Assembly (NCBI GenBank): GCA_021789355.1
Contig: JAJYJR010000018.1
Coordinates: 1 to 25,046, forward strand
DNA length: 25,046 bases
From: Chloroflexota bacterium
GTDB taxonomy: Bacteria; Chloroflexota; Limnocylindria; Limnocylindrales; CSP1-4
Direction of reading: 5' to 3'
How positions within the stretch are numbered: position 1 is the stretch's first letter; each line of letters opens with the position of its first letter. The position numbers and the translations under genes are program-made. Shown one piece after another: positions 6,491 through 14,496 of this stretch. The notes under the pieces were generated by a model. It searched no databases. It saw nothing but the letters and a program-made list of their open reading frames with translations, and was not told the DNA's origin.

Positions 6491-8911
6491 TCAGCAAGCA
6501 CGTGGCTGCTCGATACCGGCGCAAGAGCGGGACGACCCGAACGCCAAGACCTTCGTCGAGCAGGGCCCGTCCGGCACAGCCCCGCCGGCTCCGGCTCGCG
6601 GTCGGCCCGCGGTCGGCTCGACGGCAGACACGGCTGCCGCCCAGCACGGAGCGGGGCGAGTCTCGGCGAGCACGCAATAGCCCCGATGGGGAGGCGACCG
6701 GGGCTCCTCATGGCGAGATCGTTGGAGCGAGTAGTCGACGATGACGGGTGCGCTGCGGTCGAGGACAGGAGCGATCGCGTCGAGGGCCCCCCGAGGATCC
6801 CGGTCCGCGAGGCAGATAGCGGCGAGCGCGATCCTCGTCTCCCCAAACCGGAGGTCCGCGTCGGATGCAGGCGTCAGCAGCGCTCGGGCTCGTGCCGTGT
6901 CGCCCAGCCGCGCGAGGGTCTGCGCCGCGAGGGCGCGGGCGGCGATTGCCAGGGGATCGGGCGCGACCAGCACGGACTGGAGCCGCTGTGCCTCGGCGAA
7001 CTCGGCGACCGCGTCGCTCGGCCGCCCTTGGCCGAGACGCTGGAGTCCCCGGCTGTACCGCACGAGGATTTCCTTCGTGGGCTCCACGTTGGGACGCAAC
7101 GCCCGCTCCGCGCGATCGAGCCAGGTCTGGGCTTCGTCCACCCGGCCCTGCAACACGTCGGCCGCGCCGATCGTCGCCAGCAGCATGGGAACGACGGGCT
7201 CCGAAAGCCACCCGTACCGCTCGAGGATGGCCAGCGCCTGCATCGCGAGGTCGCGGGCCGCGGTGATCGAATGCCGAGCCACGGCCACGGCGAGATGCGC
7301 GAGACAGCCCTGTTCCACATAGGGCCGTCGGATTCGGCGCGCGAGATCAGCCGCTTCGCGCAGGTGGCGCTCTGCCTCGTCGGGTATCCCCGCCCAGACC
7401 TCGACGATGCCGAGACTCATGAGGGCGACGGCGTGCAGGTCGTTCGCGACGGCGATCTGATTGACCGTCTCGACCGCTGTCGGCTCGACCAGCGCCGGCA
7501 CGTCGCGGACCGCCATGCTGTAGTCGCCGCGCCACCGGGCGAGCGTCAGGCGTGCGGCCGCGAGCATCGCCTCGAACGTCTGGCGCCGCTCCGCGGGCAC
7601 CTCGGATGCGCGCCGCTCGGCGAGGGCGAGGTACGAGATGACGGTGTCGAGGGAGGGTCGGATCACCTCGCCGTAGGCAAGGAACGCGGCGAGCTCCGGG
7701 TTGTCGAGGGCGTCTCGCGGAAAGGGCTCGAGCAGCGTGCCCACGGTCGCGAAGCTGCCGTCGAGCGCGATGCTGAACCCGTGCTGGCCGACCAGCGCGG
7801 CCGCGTAGGGCCAGTTCCCCGCAGCCTGCGCGTGGCGGATTGCCTCGATCGGGAAACCGTGCTCGGCATACCATGCGGCCGCCGTCCCGTGCAGCTGCGG
7901 AATCGCGCCCGGGTCCACGCGCCGGAGCTCAAGGCGAAGGAGATCGGCGAAGAGCGCGTGGTACCGGAACCACGAGCGCTCCCGGTCCATCGAGTGCACG
8001 AAGGCTCCGGCGTTCTCGAGCTCGAGCAGGGCCGCTTCATTGCCGTTCGATCCGAGAAGCTGGTCCGCGAGCTCGCCGTTGACGCGGTCGAGGATCGATG
8101 TGCGCAGCAGCAGCTGCCGCACCGGGTCAGGCTCGCGTTCGAGTACCTCGGCGAGCAGGTAGTCCGCCACGCTCCGCTCGCTGCCGGAGAACTCCTCCAC
8201 GAAGCGCTCCGGGTCGGGGTGGCCGGAGAGCGAGAGCGCGGCCAGACGGATGCCGGCCACCCAACCCTCGGTGCGGGCAAGGAGCGCCGCAGCGGCGCTG
8301 TCGGAGAGCTTCACGCCGGACGCCGCGAGGAGCTGGCGCGCCTCGTCGAGCTGGAATCGCAGATGCGAAGCGCGAACCTCGGTGAGCTCGCCGGCCAGGC
8401 GGAGTCGATGCAACCCGAGCGGCGGGTCGTGCCGGGTGGACAGGACGACGCGCAGCGGGGGCGGGCGCCGGGACAGCAGCAGCTCGAGCTGTGCCAGGGT
8501 GGCCGGCTCGAGCAGCTCGTGCAGGTCGTCGATGACGAGCAGGACGGGTGTGTCGAGCTCCCGCGCGCCGTCGACGATGCGCTCGACGACGACGTCGCCG
8601 TCGAACCCGGGCGCCGGCCCGAGGTCGCCGATCGGCCCGTGCGGACCCGCCGCGCGTCGCAGCGCCTCGACGACCGAGAGCCAGAACCGCTGCGCGTCGC
8701 GCTCGTCGCGCTCGACGGCGATCCACGCTGTGCGACCGCGCAGACCGGTGCTGTCGATCCAAGAGCGGAGCAGCACGGTCTTGCCGCTTCCGGCAGGCGC
8801 GGACACGAGGGTCACGCCGCCTGCATACCCCGCCGAAAGCCGCTCGAAGAGTGCAGCCCGCGCCACGAGCGACGGCACGGCCACGGATGCGGACCGCTCG
8901 GGAGCGCCCAT
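6491..8911 (-). CDS. MalT-type (LuxR-family) STAND ATPase regulator lacking its HTH; C-terminus probably decayed
   Basis: 806-aa frame starting at ATG 8911. It has the order of MalT-like signal-transduction ATPases: an NTPase with Walker A (SAPAGSGKTVLLRSW, residue about 37) and Walker B (LLVIDDLHEL), a winged-helix/arm region (RTEGWVAGIRLAAL; RYHALFADLLRLEL), then TPR-like helical repeats from about residue 360 to 715. Family homology fades after DRSAPVI (near base 6745). The last ~80 residues are Arg/Pro/Ser-rich and unlike the family. The C-terminal LuxR-type HTH expected (LSESE...VNTVRTH) is absent in all three minus-strand frames down to 6336. A neighbouring frame contains LLDPAEPLARPTRGG, which resembles the linker that normally precedes that HTH, just before homology ends. 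Frameshift plus loss of the DNA-binding domain is likely, so it may be a pseudogene. Confidence 0.8.
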   Translation of the reverse strand: MGAPERSASVAVPSLVARAALFERLSAGYAGGVTLVSAPAGSGKTVLLRSWIDSTGLRGRTAWIAVERDERDAQRFWLSVVEALRRAAGPHGPIGDLGPAPGFDGDVVVERIVDGARELDTPVLLVIDDLHELLEPATLAQLELLLSRRPPPLRVVLSTRHDPPLGLHRLRLAGELTEVRASHLRFQLDEARQLLAASGVKLSDSAAAALLARTEGWVAGIRLAALSLSGHPDPERFVEEFSGSERSVADYLLAEVLEREPDPVRQLLLRTSILDRVNGELADQLLGSNGNEAALLELENAGAFVHSMDRERSWFRYHALFADLLRLELRRVDPGAIPQLHGTAAAWYAEHGFPIEAIRHAQAAGNWPYAAALVGQHGFSIALDGSFATVGTLLEPFPRDALDNPELAAFLAYGEVIRPSLDTVISYLALAERRASEVPAERRQTFEAMLAAARLTLARWRGDYSMAVRDVPALVEPTAVETVNQIAVANDLHAVALMSLGIVEVWAGIPDEAERHLREAADLARRIRRPYVEQGCLAHLAVAVARHSITAARDLAMQALAILERYGWLSEPVVPMLLATIGAADVLQGRVDEAQTWLDRAERALRPNVEPTKEILVRYSRGLQRLGQGRPSDAVAEFAEAQRLQSVLVAPDPLAIAARALAAQTLARLGDTARARALLTPASDADLRFGETRIALAAICLADRDPRGALDAIAPVLDRSAPVIVDYSLQRSRHEEPRSPPHRGYCVLAETRPAPCWAAAVSAVEPTAGRPRAGAGGAVPDGPCSTKVLAFGSSRSCAGIEQPRAC

Positions 8912-9126
8912 GCCGCGTATCGTCGCACGCCCTGATTCCCCGGTGCACGCTCTGCTGACGCGGAGTCGGCGGGATCGTGTGACGCGCCCGCGGGCTTCCT
9001 GGGAAGTGGGCCGTGCCAGGAACGACGTGTCGCCGCGGCGGCCTCATTGCGCGCACGGCATCACCGGGCCAGACAAGGCACGCGCCGCGGACCACGCGCT
9101 GGATCGAGGGTGGTTCAGGCGAGACG

Positions 9127-9582
9127 TCAGCGAGGGGATGGCGGCGCGAACCACGCGGGCAGATCGGAGGGCGATGCGGCGGGGCGGCCGGTATCGAGCG
9201 GACGCGCAGTCTCCTGCGTCGGCGACACGGTGCCGTGCGGGAGGACCGGCGGGCTGAAGACGGTGATCATGCGCAGCGGGGTGACGGCGCGGTTGATGAG
9301 CTTGTGCGGGGTGCCCGCGCCCACGAAGTCGAGGTCACCCTCCTCCACGCCGAGGGTGAGGGTCCCGACCTGCGCCTCGCCGACACCATCGACGAAGACG
9401 AGCAGCTGGTCGGTGTGGGCATGCACGATCCTGCCCGTTTCTCCATCCGGCGGCAGCGCCATCACCACGATCTGCTCGTGCTCGCCCGTGTGGATGACAC
9501 GCATGAACGCGTTGTTCACCCGTGCCTCGGCGCGGATGTTCAGCCGCGCTGCCGCCTCCACGTCCATGGGGTAGCTGGTCAT
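9127..9582 (-). CDS. Cupin-domain protein
   Basis: 151 aa from ATG 9582, preceded by AGGAG. It is a single small beta-barrel. The first cupin motif is GRIVHAHTDQLLVFVDGVGE (metal ligands probably H54 and H56, plus an acidic or Gln residue near 58-59), and the second is GDLDFVGAGTPHKLIN (H93). About 35 residues at the C-terminus are Pro/Ser-rich and probably unstructured. Metal-binding cupins of this size act as small-molecule dioxygenases, isomerases or sensors; the substrate cannot be inferred. It lies 46 bp downstream of the DoxX-like gene on the same strand and is probably in its transcript, under the shared upstream element. Confidence 0.87.
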   Translation of the reverse strand: MTSYPMDVEAAARLNIRAEARVNNAFMRVIHTGEHEQIVVMALPPDGETGRIVHAHTDQLLVFVDGVGEAQVGTLTLGVEEGDLDFVGAGTPHKLINRAVTPLRMITVFSPPVLPHGTVSPTQETARPLDTGRPAASPSDLPAWFAPPSPR

Positions 9583-9628
9583 GACGGTGCTCCTGTCGTC
9601 TGCCGACCCTGGTCACGCGGACTCGGCG

Positions 9629-9994
9629 CTATCCGATCGAACGGCCAACGCCGACCACGATGGCTGCGGCAAGCAGGAGGAGGTTGAACCAGAGCTTCTC
9701 GCGCTCCCCCCGGCGCAGGTGCGTCCAGATCGCTCCGACCTGGACGGCTGCCAGGCCCCAGGCGGCGAGGGGTGCCAGAGGCGAGAGGATGCCGGTGGCC
9801 CACGGAACGATGATGCCGACCGCGCCTGCCACCTCCAGCGCGCCGACGAGTCGAACGGACGGCATCGGGGCCTCCTCGACCCAGCCCATGCCGGCGGCCA
9901 CCAACCGGTTTCGTGACGCGGCGAGCTTGGTGACGCCTGTTGCCGCGTACACCACGCCCAGCAGCGCGCTGAGGATCCAGAGCACGAAGTCCAC
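9629..9994 (-). CDS. DoxX-like membrane protein
   Basis: 121 aa from GTG 9994 (VDFVLWILSALLGVVYAATG), preceded by a strong AGGAGG-type site. A longer frame upstream begins with TTG and adds Arg/Ser/Pro residues unlike the family, so it was rejected. Four predicted helices carry DoxX-family landmarks: YAATGVTKLAASRNRLVAAGMGWVEEAPMPSVRLVGALEVAGAVGI (read in parts) and a last helix LWFNLLLLAAAIVVGVGR. Family members sit in the membrane and are linked to redox or thiosulfate/quinone chemistry in some organisms, but most are uncharacterised. It is preceded by a copy of the shared regulatory element and followed by the cupin gene. Confidence 0.85.
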   Translation of the reverse strand: MDFVLWILSALLGVVYAATGVTKLAASRNRLVAAGMGWVEEAPMPSVRLVGALEVAGAVGIIVPWATGILSPLAPLAAWGLAAVQVGAIWTHLRRGEREKLWFNLLLLAAAIVVGVGRSIG

Positions 9995-10083
9995 GGAGAT
10001 CTCCTCCTGTGTCGAGACATCCGGCCGGAGAGGGCGGTCCCCCGCCTCCGGGACGGCGTCAGGGCAACGCCCTGGCAGCCGGG

Positions 10084-10124
10084 AGCGTCCGTGCCGCGCG
10101 GATGACGCGACGTCGTCCGATTCG
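10084..10124 (-). promoter_or_regulatory. Shared composite element, copy 1 (DoxX-like/cupin)
   Basis: Read on the minus strand: CGAATC, then GGACGA, 7 bases, TCATCC, and GGACGCT with its last base at 10084, 16 bases beyond the end of the palindrome. It ends 89 bp before the DoxX-like start. It differs from the other copies by GA for GG in the first block. See the finding on the five-copy element. Confidence 0.7.
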
Positions 10125-10171
10125 ACGGATTTCGACGGACGCTGAATGAGTGGCGCCAAACGGCAGATCGA

Positions 10172-10567
10172 TCACTGCGCCGCCGGCTCGGGCTGATGCC
10201 AATGCCGCGCGTCCGCGCCACGGTGGGCTGCGAACCTGGGATGTCGCCGGGCGGCGAGGACCGCGACGCGGGACAGCGCGATCACGGCGACGCACGGCCC
10301 GACGAGCCGTGCGATCGTCGCATTGGGGGTTCCCGAGTACCCGAGCAGCGCTGGCGTCAGCGCGACCAGCAGGCCAAGCGCGACGTTGACGAGCTCGGGC
10401 GTCGGCTGATCGGGGTTCGCCAGCGACCAGATCCCGACCAGCGCGACGGCCGTCCCGCCGAGGAGGATGCCCCACAGGCGCACCCCGGAGGGCGTCACGC
10501 CCCACATCAGCAGCACGACGCCGAGGACGATGTTGGTCCAGTCGATCAGGGAATCCGGCGACTCCAT
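10172..10567 (-). CDS. SPW-repeat-like small membrane protein
   Basis: 131 aa from ATG 10567, with GGGAG about 8 bases upstream. It has four hydrophobic helices: IVLGVVLLMWGVTP, LWGILLGGTAVALVGIWSLA, ELVNVALGLLVALTPALLGY and TIARLVGPCVAVIALSRVAVL. The start 'DWTNIVLGVVLLMWGVTP' followed by a second related unit (ELVNVALGLLVALTPALLGY) has the repeat logic of SPW-type proteins (W-x-N-x-x-LG-xx-L...P), although the S-P-W triplet itself is not kept. The C-terminal tail is polar and His/Arg-rich. Function unknown; such proteins are common next to HdeD and stress genes. A strong hairpin separates it from hdeD upstream, and it lacks its own obvious copy of the shared element. Confidence 0.7.
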   Translation of the reverse strand: MESPDSLIDWTNIVLGVVLLMWGVTPSGVRLWGILLGGTAVALVGIWSLANPDQPTPELVNVALGLLVALTPALLGYSGTPNATIARLVGPCVAVIALSRVAVLAARRHPRFAAHRGADARHWHQPEPAAQ

Positions 10568-10605
10568 TGGTCAGCTCCCGTGCGTTGCGCCCCGACGTGA
10601 GAAAG

Positions 10606-10653
10606 GGCACCGACGCGGTCTCCCGGAACGTCCCAGAGATCCGCGTCGGTGCC
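10606..10653 (-). terminator. Intrinsic-terminator-like hairpin after hdeD
   Basis: Perfect 13-bp arms (GGCACCGACGCGG and its complement at 10641-10653) enclose a 22-nt loop that can extend the stem with TCTC/GAGA around one bulged base. On the minus strand it starts 45 bp after the HdeD stop and is followed by CTTTCT, a modest pyrimidine tail. It most likely ends the hdeD transcript before the SPW-like gene. Confidence 0.7.
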
Positions 10654-10697
10654 ATCCTCGTTCGGGGCCTCCTGACCCCACGCGGGGCGTTGTGCGA

Positions 10698-11285
10698 CTA
10701 GGCCGCGGACGCGGCCTTGTTGAGGTCCTTGCCGAGCTTGTCCAGGTCGTTGTGGATGGTGTGCAGGCGATAGGCGAGCCCGAGGTCCGAGACCCCGTAT
10801 GCCATGGCCCAGATGCCCACCAGCCACGCCAGCGTGACGAGGCCGCTGCCGGGGAAGATCAGGAGCAGTGCGCCGAATGCGATCGAGAGCAGGCCCCCGA
10901 GGGCCATCCAGAACTCGCCCGCGACGAGCGTCCGGACGCGCAGCGCGAAGACGACCTGCAGGATCCCGACGACGATCGCCCACACCGCGACCACGTAGAG
11001 GAGCGCGATCGCGGTGATGCCGGGCCAGAGGAACGTGCCGATCCCGGCCAGGATGCCGACGACGGCCATCGCGCCGACGGCCCACGGGTGGCTGCGGACG
11101 AGCACGTCCCGGCGCGCGAGCGCCACGAGCAGGGCGATGCCGTCGACGAGCGCGAAAGCGCCGAAGAGGATCACGAGCACCCCGAGCGTGATACCGGGCC
11201 ACGCGAACGTGAGAACCCCGAACACGATCGAGGTGACACCGAGGAGCGCGTAGAGCCAGGAGTCGCGGTTGATCTTGCTGAGCAT
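10698..11285 (-). CDS. HdeD-family (DUF308) membrane protein
   Basis: 195 aa from ATG 11285, with GGAGG upstream. The longer frame reaching 11540 runs through the intergenic region and its regulatory element, so it was not used. Six hydrophobic segments occur in three related pairs, each following the DUF308 pattern of a helix ending in 'FAWPGITLGVLVILFGAFAL', 'FLWPGITAIALLYVVAVWAI' or 'LIFPGSGLVTLAWLVGIWAM'. The soluble tail is short (DLDKLGKDLNKAASAA). HdeD in enterobacteria contributes to acid resistance; the role elsewhere is unknown. The gene is transcribed divergently from ftsH, and both directions carry a copy of the shared element. Confidence 0.9.
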   Translation of the reverse strand: MLSKINRDSWLYALLGVTSIVFGVLTFAWPGITLGVLVILFGAFALVDGIALLVALARRDVLVRSHPWAVGAMAVVGILAGIGTFLWPGITAIALLYVVAVWAIVVGILQVVFALRVRTLVAGEFWMALGGLLSIAFGALLLIFPGSGLVTLAWLVGIWAMAYGVSDLGLAYRLHTIHNDLDKLGKDLNKAASAA

Positions 11286-11327
11286 CGGACGAGTCCTCCA
11301 AAGCGGTGATGCGTGTTGTCGGGGGGA

Positions 11328-11369
11328 AGCGTCCGGTCCAACCGGATGAGGAGTCGTCACCCGATCCGG
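11328..11369 (-). promoter_or_regulatory. Shared composite element, copy 2 (hdeD)
   Basis: Read on the minus strand: CCGGATC, GGGTGA, 7 bases, TCATCCG, 3 bases, GG, 3 bases, GGACGCT. It ends 42 bp before the HdeD start. Spacing is identical to copies 1 and 5. Confidence 0.75.
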
Positions 11370-11492
11370 TGGAAACCGCGTCACCGGGTCCGTGCGCGCG
11401 CCGATCCGAGGTCTGTGCGCTCGACCGGCGCGCAGCGAGCAGGGACGTGTCGGCCGACACCGGAGTGTCCGGGATCCTGACGCGGGAATCGA

Positions 11493-11534
11493 CCGGATCG
11501 GACGAGGCTGCCTCGTCTGCCCATGCGCCAGCCT
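11493..11534 (+). promoter_or_regulatory. Shared composite element, copy 3 (ftsH)
   Basis: CCGGATC followed by GGACGA, 7 bases, TCGTCTG. GAATC precedes it at 11486. Within the site GACGAGG-CTG-CCTCGTC is a perfect inverted repeat. The distal RGACGCT block is poorly kept (CCAGCCT). It ends 37 bp before the FtsH start. Confidence 0.7.
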
Positions 11535-11571
11535 CCGCACGTACCGATCCGACGACAGGAGGCTTCCCGCA

Positions 11572-13785
11572 ATGACTGGTCAGGGGTCCGTGCCGAACCC
11601 GACCGCAGATGGAAGGCGGCCTGAGAATGCCGCCGCGACACCGCCCGAGCGAGGTGCGAATCCCGCCTGGGATGCGCGCGCCCCGGCCGGTTCGAGAGTC
11701 TCGAAGAGCACGTCTCCGGTGCCGACGGGCGCCGCCGACAAGCCGCCCTCTCCGAGGGTTCCCGGCTGGGCCAACTGGCTGGTCTTCGCCATCCTGCTTG
11801 CCTGGAATGCGTTGCTCTTCCTGCCCCTGGGCAGCTCCGCAGTCGCGCTTCCGTATTCGGATTTCCTCGCGCAGGTGCAGCAGGGCAACGTCAGCCAGGT
11901 CCAGTTCAACGGGCAGTCGATCTCTGGCGCCTTCCGCCAGGCGGTGACGTGGCCCCCGGCGGCGCCGTCGCCGGCCCCTGGCCAGACGTCCAGCGCCACG
12001 CCGGCGGCGCCGGCGCAGTCCGCGAGCTTCACGACGTTCACGACGGTCATGCCGCCGACGACGGACCCGCAGCTGCTCCCGCTGCTGCAGCAGGAGCACG
12101 TCACGGTCACGGCCGAGGACACCACGAGCTCGGGCGGGATCCTCGCGCCCCTGCTGTTCACGTTCGGCCCGACCCTGCTGCTGCTCGCGTTCTTTGCGTA
12201 CCTGGCTCGCCGGATGCAGCGCAGCGGTGGCGGGGTGCTCGGATTCGGCGGCTCGAAGGCACGGCTCTACGATCCCGAGCGGCCCTCGGTCACGTTCGCC
12301 GACGTGGCGGGCGAGGACGAGGCCAAGGTCGAGCTGCTGGAGGTCGTGGCGTTCCTCAAGGAGCCCGACCGCTACCGGAAGCTCGGCGCCCGGCTGCCGC
12401 GCGGCGTGCTGCTCGTCGGCCCGCCCGGCGTCGGCAAGACCCTCGTCGCCAAGGCAGTCGCCGGCGAGGCCCACGTTCCGTTCTTCAGCATCAGCGCCTC
12501 CGAGTTCGTCGAGATGTTCGTCGGGGTCGGTGCGTCGCGGGTCCGTGACCTCTTCGCCAAGGCCAAGGCGGCCGCGCCCGCCATCGTGTTCGTCGATGAG
12601 ATCGATGCCGTCGGCCGCCAGCGCGGCGCCGGCATGGGCGGCAGCAACGACGAGCGCGAGCAGACCCTGAACCAGCTGCTCGTGGAGATGGACGGTTTCG
12701 ACGAGAACTCCAGCGTCATCGTCATCGCGGCCACGAACCGCCCCGACGTCCTCGACCCGGCGCTCCTTCGGCCCGGCCGGTTCGACCGCCAGGTCACGCT
12801 CGGGTACCCGGACCGCGTCGGACGCGAGGCGATCCTCCGCATCCACGCGCGCGGCCTGCCGCTCGAGTCCGACGTCGATCTCGGGCTGCTCGCCCGTGCC
12901 ACCCCCGGCTTCTCGGGTGCCGATCTGGCCAATCTGGCCAACGAGGCCGCGCTCCTGGCGGCGCGCGAGGGCCGCACGACGGTCGGCCGCATGCAGTTCG
13001 AGGAGGCCATCGACAAGATCACCCTCGGCACGAAGCAGGCGGGCCTGACCGACGCCGACGAGCGTCGGCTCGTCGCCTACCACGAGGGTGGACACGCCCT
13101 CGTGGCGGCGCTCACGGCCGGCGCGGACCCGGTCCAGAAGATCACCATCGTCCCGCATGGCCGCGCCCTCGGCGTCACCGAGCAGCGGCCCGACGAGGAC
13201 CGGCGGAACTACTCGCGTGAGTACCTGCTGGCCCGCCTCGGCGTCATGCTCGGCGGCCGAGCGGCCGAGGAACTGGTGTTCGGCCAACCGACGACCGGCG
13301 CGGAGAGCGACCTGAAGGGTGCCACGAACCTGGCACGGCGCATGGTCGGGCTGTGGGGCATGAGCGACGAGCTCGGCCCGGTGTCCTACGGGGTCGGCGA
13401 GACCCATCCGTTCATGGGGCGCGAGGTCGAGGATGCCCACGAGTACGCCGAGTCGACCGCGAGCCGCATGGACGCCGCCGTCATCCGGCTCCTCGAGGAT
13501 GCGCGCGCACGCGCCACCGAGCTGCTGCGCAACCATCGTGCGACGCTCGATGCACTCGCCACGGAGCTGATCGAGAAGGAGCTGGTGACCGGCGAACGGC
13601 TGCGGGAAATCGTGGCCGAGACCGCCTCGGCCGAGGCCGCTGCCGCGCCCGCGGAGTCGACCACGGTCATGGCGGTGCCCGGGACCGTCGCGGCTGCAGC
13701 CAGCGTCGCTGCTGCCGGCGCAGTTCCGCAGCGCGGTGGCACGCCCCGGGTCGACACGCTCGTCCCCGCCCTCGGCGCCAGGTGA
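11572..13785 (+). CDS. ftsH: ATP-dependent zinc metalloprotease FtsH
   Basis: 737 aa from ATG 11572, with ACAGGAGG upstream. Membrane-anchored AAA+ protease that extracts and degrades damaged or regulatory membrane proteins. Order: an unusual Pro/Ala-rich cytoplasmic N-terminus of about 65 residues, TM1 (about 68-86), an extracytoplasmic domain with a Pro/Ala-rich insert, TM2 (about 188-208), the AAA domain with Walker A GPPGVGKT (283-290), Walker B VFVDEID (about 339-345), the FtsH pore motif region [14 protein letters not shown], and the SRH ([20 protein letters not shown]). The protease domain has zinc motif HEGGH (504-508) and a third ligand in [10 protein letters not shown]. The last ~50 residues are an Ala/Val-rich tail absent from E. 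coli FtsH. All catalytic residues are present. It is divergent from hdeD, with a shared-element copy upstream. Confidence 0.97.
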   Translation: MTGQGSVPNPTADGRRPENAAATPPERGANPAWDARAPAGSRVSKSTSPVPTGAADKPPSPRVPGWANWLVFAILLAWNALLFLPLGSSAVALPYSDFLAQVQQGNVSQVQFNGQSISGAFRQAVTWPPAAPSPAPGQTSSATPAAPAQSASFTTFTTVMPPTTDPQLLPLLQQEHVTVTAEDTTSSGGILAPLLFTFGPTLLLLAFFAYLARRMQRSGGGVLGFGGSKARLYDPERPSVTFADVAGEDEAKVELLEVVAFLKEPDRYRKLGARLPRGVLLVGPPGVGKTLVAKAVAGEAHVPFFSISASEFVEMFVGVGASRVRDLFAKAKAAAPAIVFVDEIDAVGRQRGAGMGGSNDEREQTLNQLLVEMDGFDENSSVIVIAATNRPDVLDPALLRPGRFDRQVTLGYPDRVGREAILRIHARGLPLESDVDLGLLARATPGFSGADLANLANEAALLAAREGRTTVGRMQFEEAIDKITLGTKQAGLTDADERRLVAYHEGGHALVAALTAGADPVQKITIVPHGRALGVTEQRPDEDRRNYSREYLLARLGVMLGGRAAEELVFGQPTTGAESDLKGATNLARRMVGLWGMSDELGPVSYGVGETHPFMGREVEDAHEYAESTASRMDAAVIRLLEDARARATELLRNHRATLDALATELIEKELVTGERLREIVAETASAEAAAAPAESTTVMAVPGTVAAAASVAAAGAVPQRGGTPRVDTLVPALGAR

Positions 13786-13790
13786 TCGAG

Positions 13791-13904
13791 ATGCCCGTGC
13801 CGGTCATCATCTTCGCCGCCTGCGCGGCGGCGATCGTCATTGCCCAGGCCGCGCTCGGCATCCGGTCCGGCTTCCAGCTCGGCGGGCGCCCGTTCGGCCA
13901 TTGA
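13791..13904 (+). CDS. Small single-helix membrane ORF after ftsH
   Basis: 37 aa from ATG 13791, or 40 aa from GTG 13782, which overlaps the FtsH stop as GTGA and would be translationally coupled. The peptide has one hydrophobic helix (VPVIIFAACAAAIVIAQAAL) and a short polar tail (GIRSGFQLGGRPFGH). Length and position suggest a membrane micropeptide that could associate with FtsH, but no family is recognised and random frames of this size are common in high-GC DNA. Confidence 0.35.
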   Translation: MPVPVIIFAACAAAIVIAQAALGIRSGFQLGGRPFGH

Positions 13905-13960
13905 TCCAGGGGCCGCCAGCCTCACCCGTACCTGGTCACGTGCGGAGAGCGCGGCGGCAG

Positions 13961-14257
13961 CTAACCCGCGCGCTCGAAGCGCCGCTTGGCCAGCTCCACC
14001 AGCCCGAGATGCGCCCCGACGTTGTCGGTGGCGAGCACCGCGCCCACGAGGATGAGCACGAGCGGGCTCGAGACCTGCGCGACGAGGATCGCGAGCCGGG
14101 TCCGGCGGGCGCCACCACCGATCGTGTTGGAGCCGTCCGCGGCGAGGCGGCCGGCTGCCTCGGCGCTCGTCAGGCCCGCGGGAGTCGGGGCGTCCGACGC
14201 CGCCTGCGTCGTCCCAGGGGCGATAGTTGCCGCCGTCCGGACGTCTGCCGACGACAT
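13961..14257 (-). pseudogene. P-type cation-transporting ATPase remnant (N-terminus joined to C-terminal tail)
   Basis: 98 codons from ATG 14257. Residues 27-75 match the N-terminal cytoplasmic domain and start of TM1 of P-type cation ATPases: GLTSAEAAGRLAADGSNTI, then RTRLAILVAQVSSPLVLILV. Residues 84-98 (LGLVELAKRRFERAG) resemble the last residues of MgtA/PMA-like P-type ATPases, which commonly end in LVE-x-x-KR-x-F. The actuator, the phosphorylation domain (DKTGT) and nearly all transmembrane helices are gone. This is best explained by an in-frame internal deletion of roughly two kilobases, with the junction near 14010-14030. It cannot be an ion pump; at most it could make a small membrane peptide. 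It lies between ftsH and the BI-1 gene, divergent from the latter. Confidence 0.65.
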
Positions 14258-14417
14258 GTCGTCGCAAGCGCAGCGGACGCGGGGCGATGTGACGCGCCGC
14301 CCTGGTAGCCACAACCCGCGGAGCACCGCGAGTGAGCGGCGTCTTCGATACCGGATTCGTCCAATGCGCAGCTAGGCACCCGACCGCGGTCGGCGACCCG
14401 GACCGCGACGGAATCAA

Positions 14418-14459
14418 CCGGATCGTGCGACGAGCGCTCACCCGCTCGCAGGAGAGGCT
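14418..14459 (+). promoter_or_regulatory. Shared composite element, copy 4 (BI-1 gene)
   Basis: CCGGATC, GTGCGA, 7 bases, TCACCCG, and AGAGGCT at 14453-14459, one mismatch from AGACGCT. GAATC precedes it at 14411. It ends 37 bp before the gene start, the same distance as at ftsH. The palindrome is weaker here than in the other copies. Confidence 0.6.
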
Positions 14460-14496
14460 CACCGTCGACAAGCAACCACGCTGGAGGTCAGTTCTG

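Noticed and set aside
7855..7885. Third copy of the 65-bp repeat (GCATACCA match in the MalT-like gene)
   Set aside because: Only an 8-base match, in a coding stretch reading AAAWYAEHG; the rest of the repeat is absent.
6407..8935. 842-codon plus-strand frame opposite the MalT-like gene
   Set aside because: Antisense shadow: no domain is recognisable, and the minus-strand product has clear Walker motifs.
10568..10697. Hairpin at 10606-10653 as a riboswitch or operator for the SPW-like gene
   Set aside because: The long perfect stem directly after the HdeD stop, followed by a pyrimidine tail, is better explained as a terminator.
11486..11520. DosR/DevR-type operator in the shared element
   Set aside because: The known DosR box is GGGAC-x-x-x-x-GTCCC-like with AT-rich centre; the palindrome here (GGATGA-N7-TCATCC) does not match it.
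10546..13536. Very long minus-strand frame (996 codons) spanning hdeD and antisense to ftsH
   Set aside because: It covers the divergent intergenic region and runs antisense to a clear FtsH; its Arg/Gly/Ala/Asp-rich composition is that of a shadow frame in high-GC DNA.
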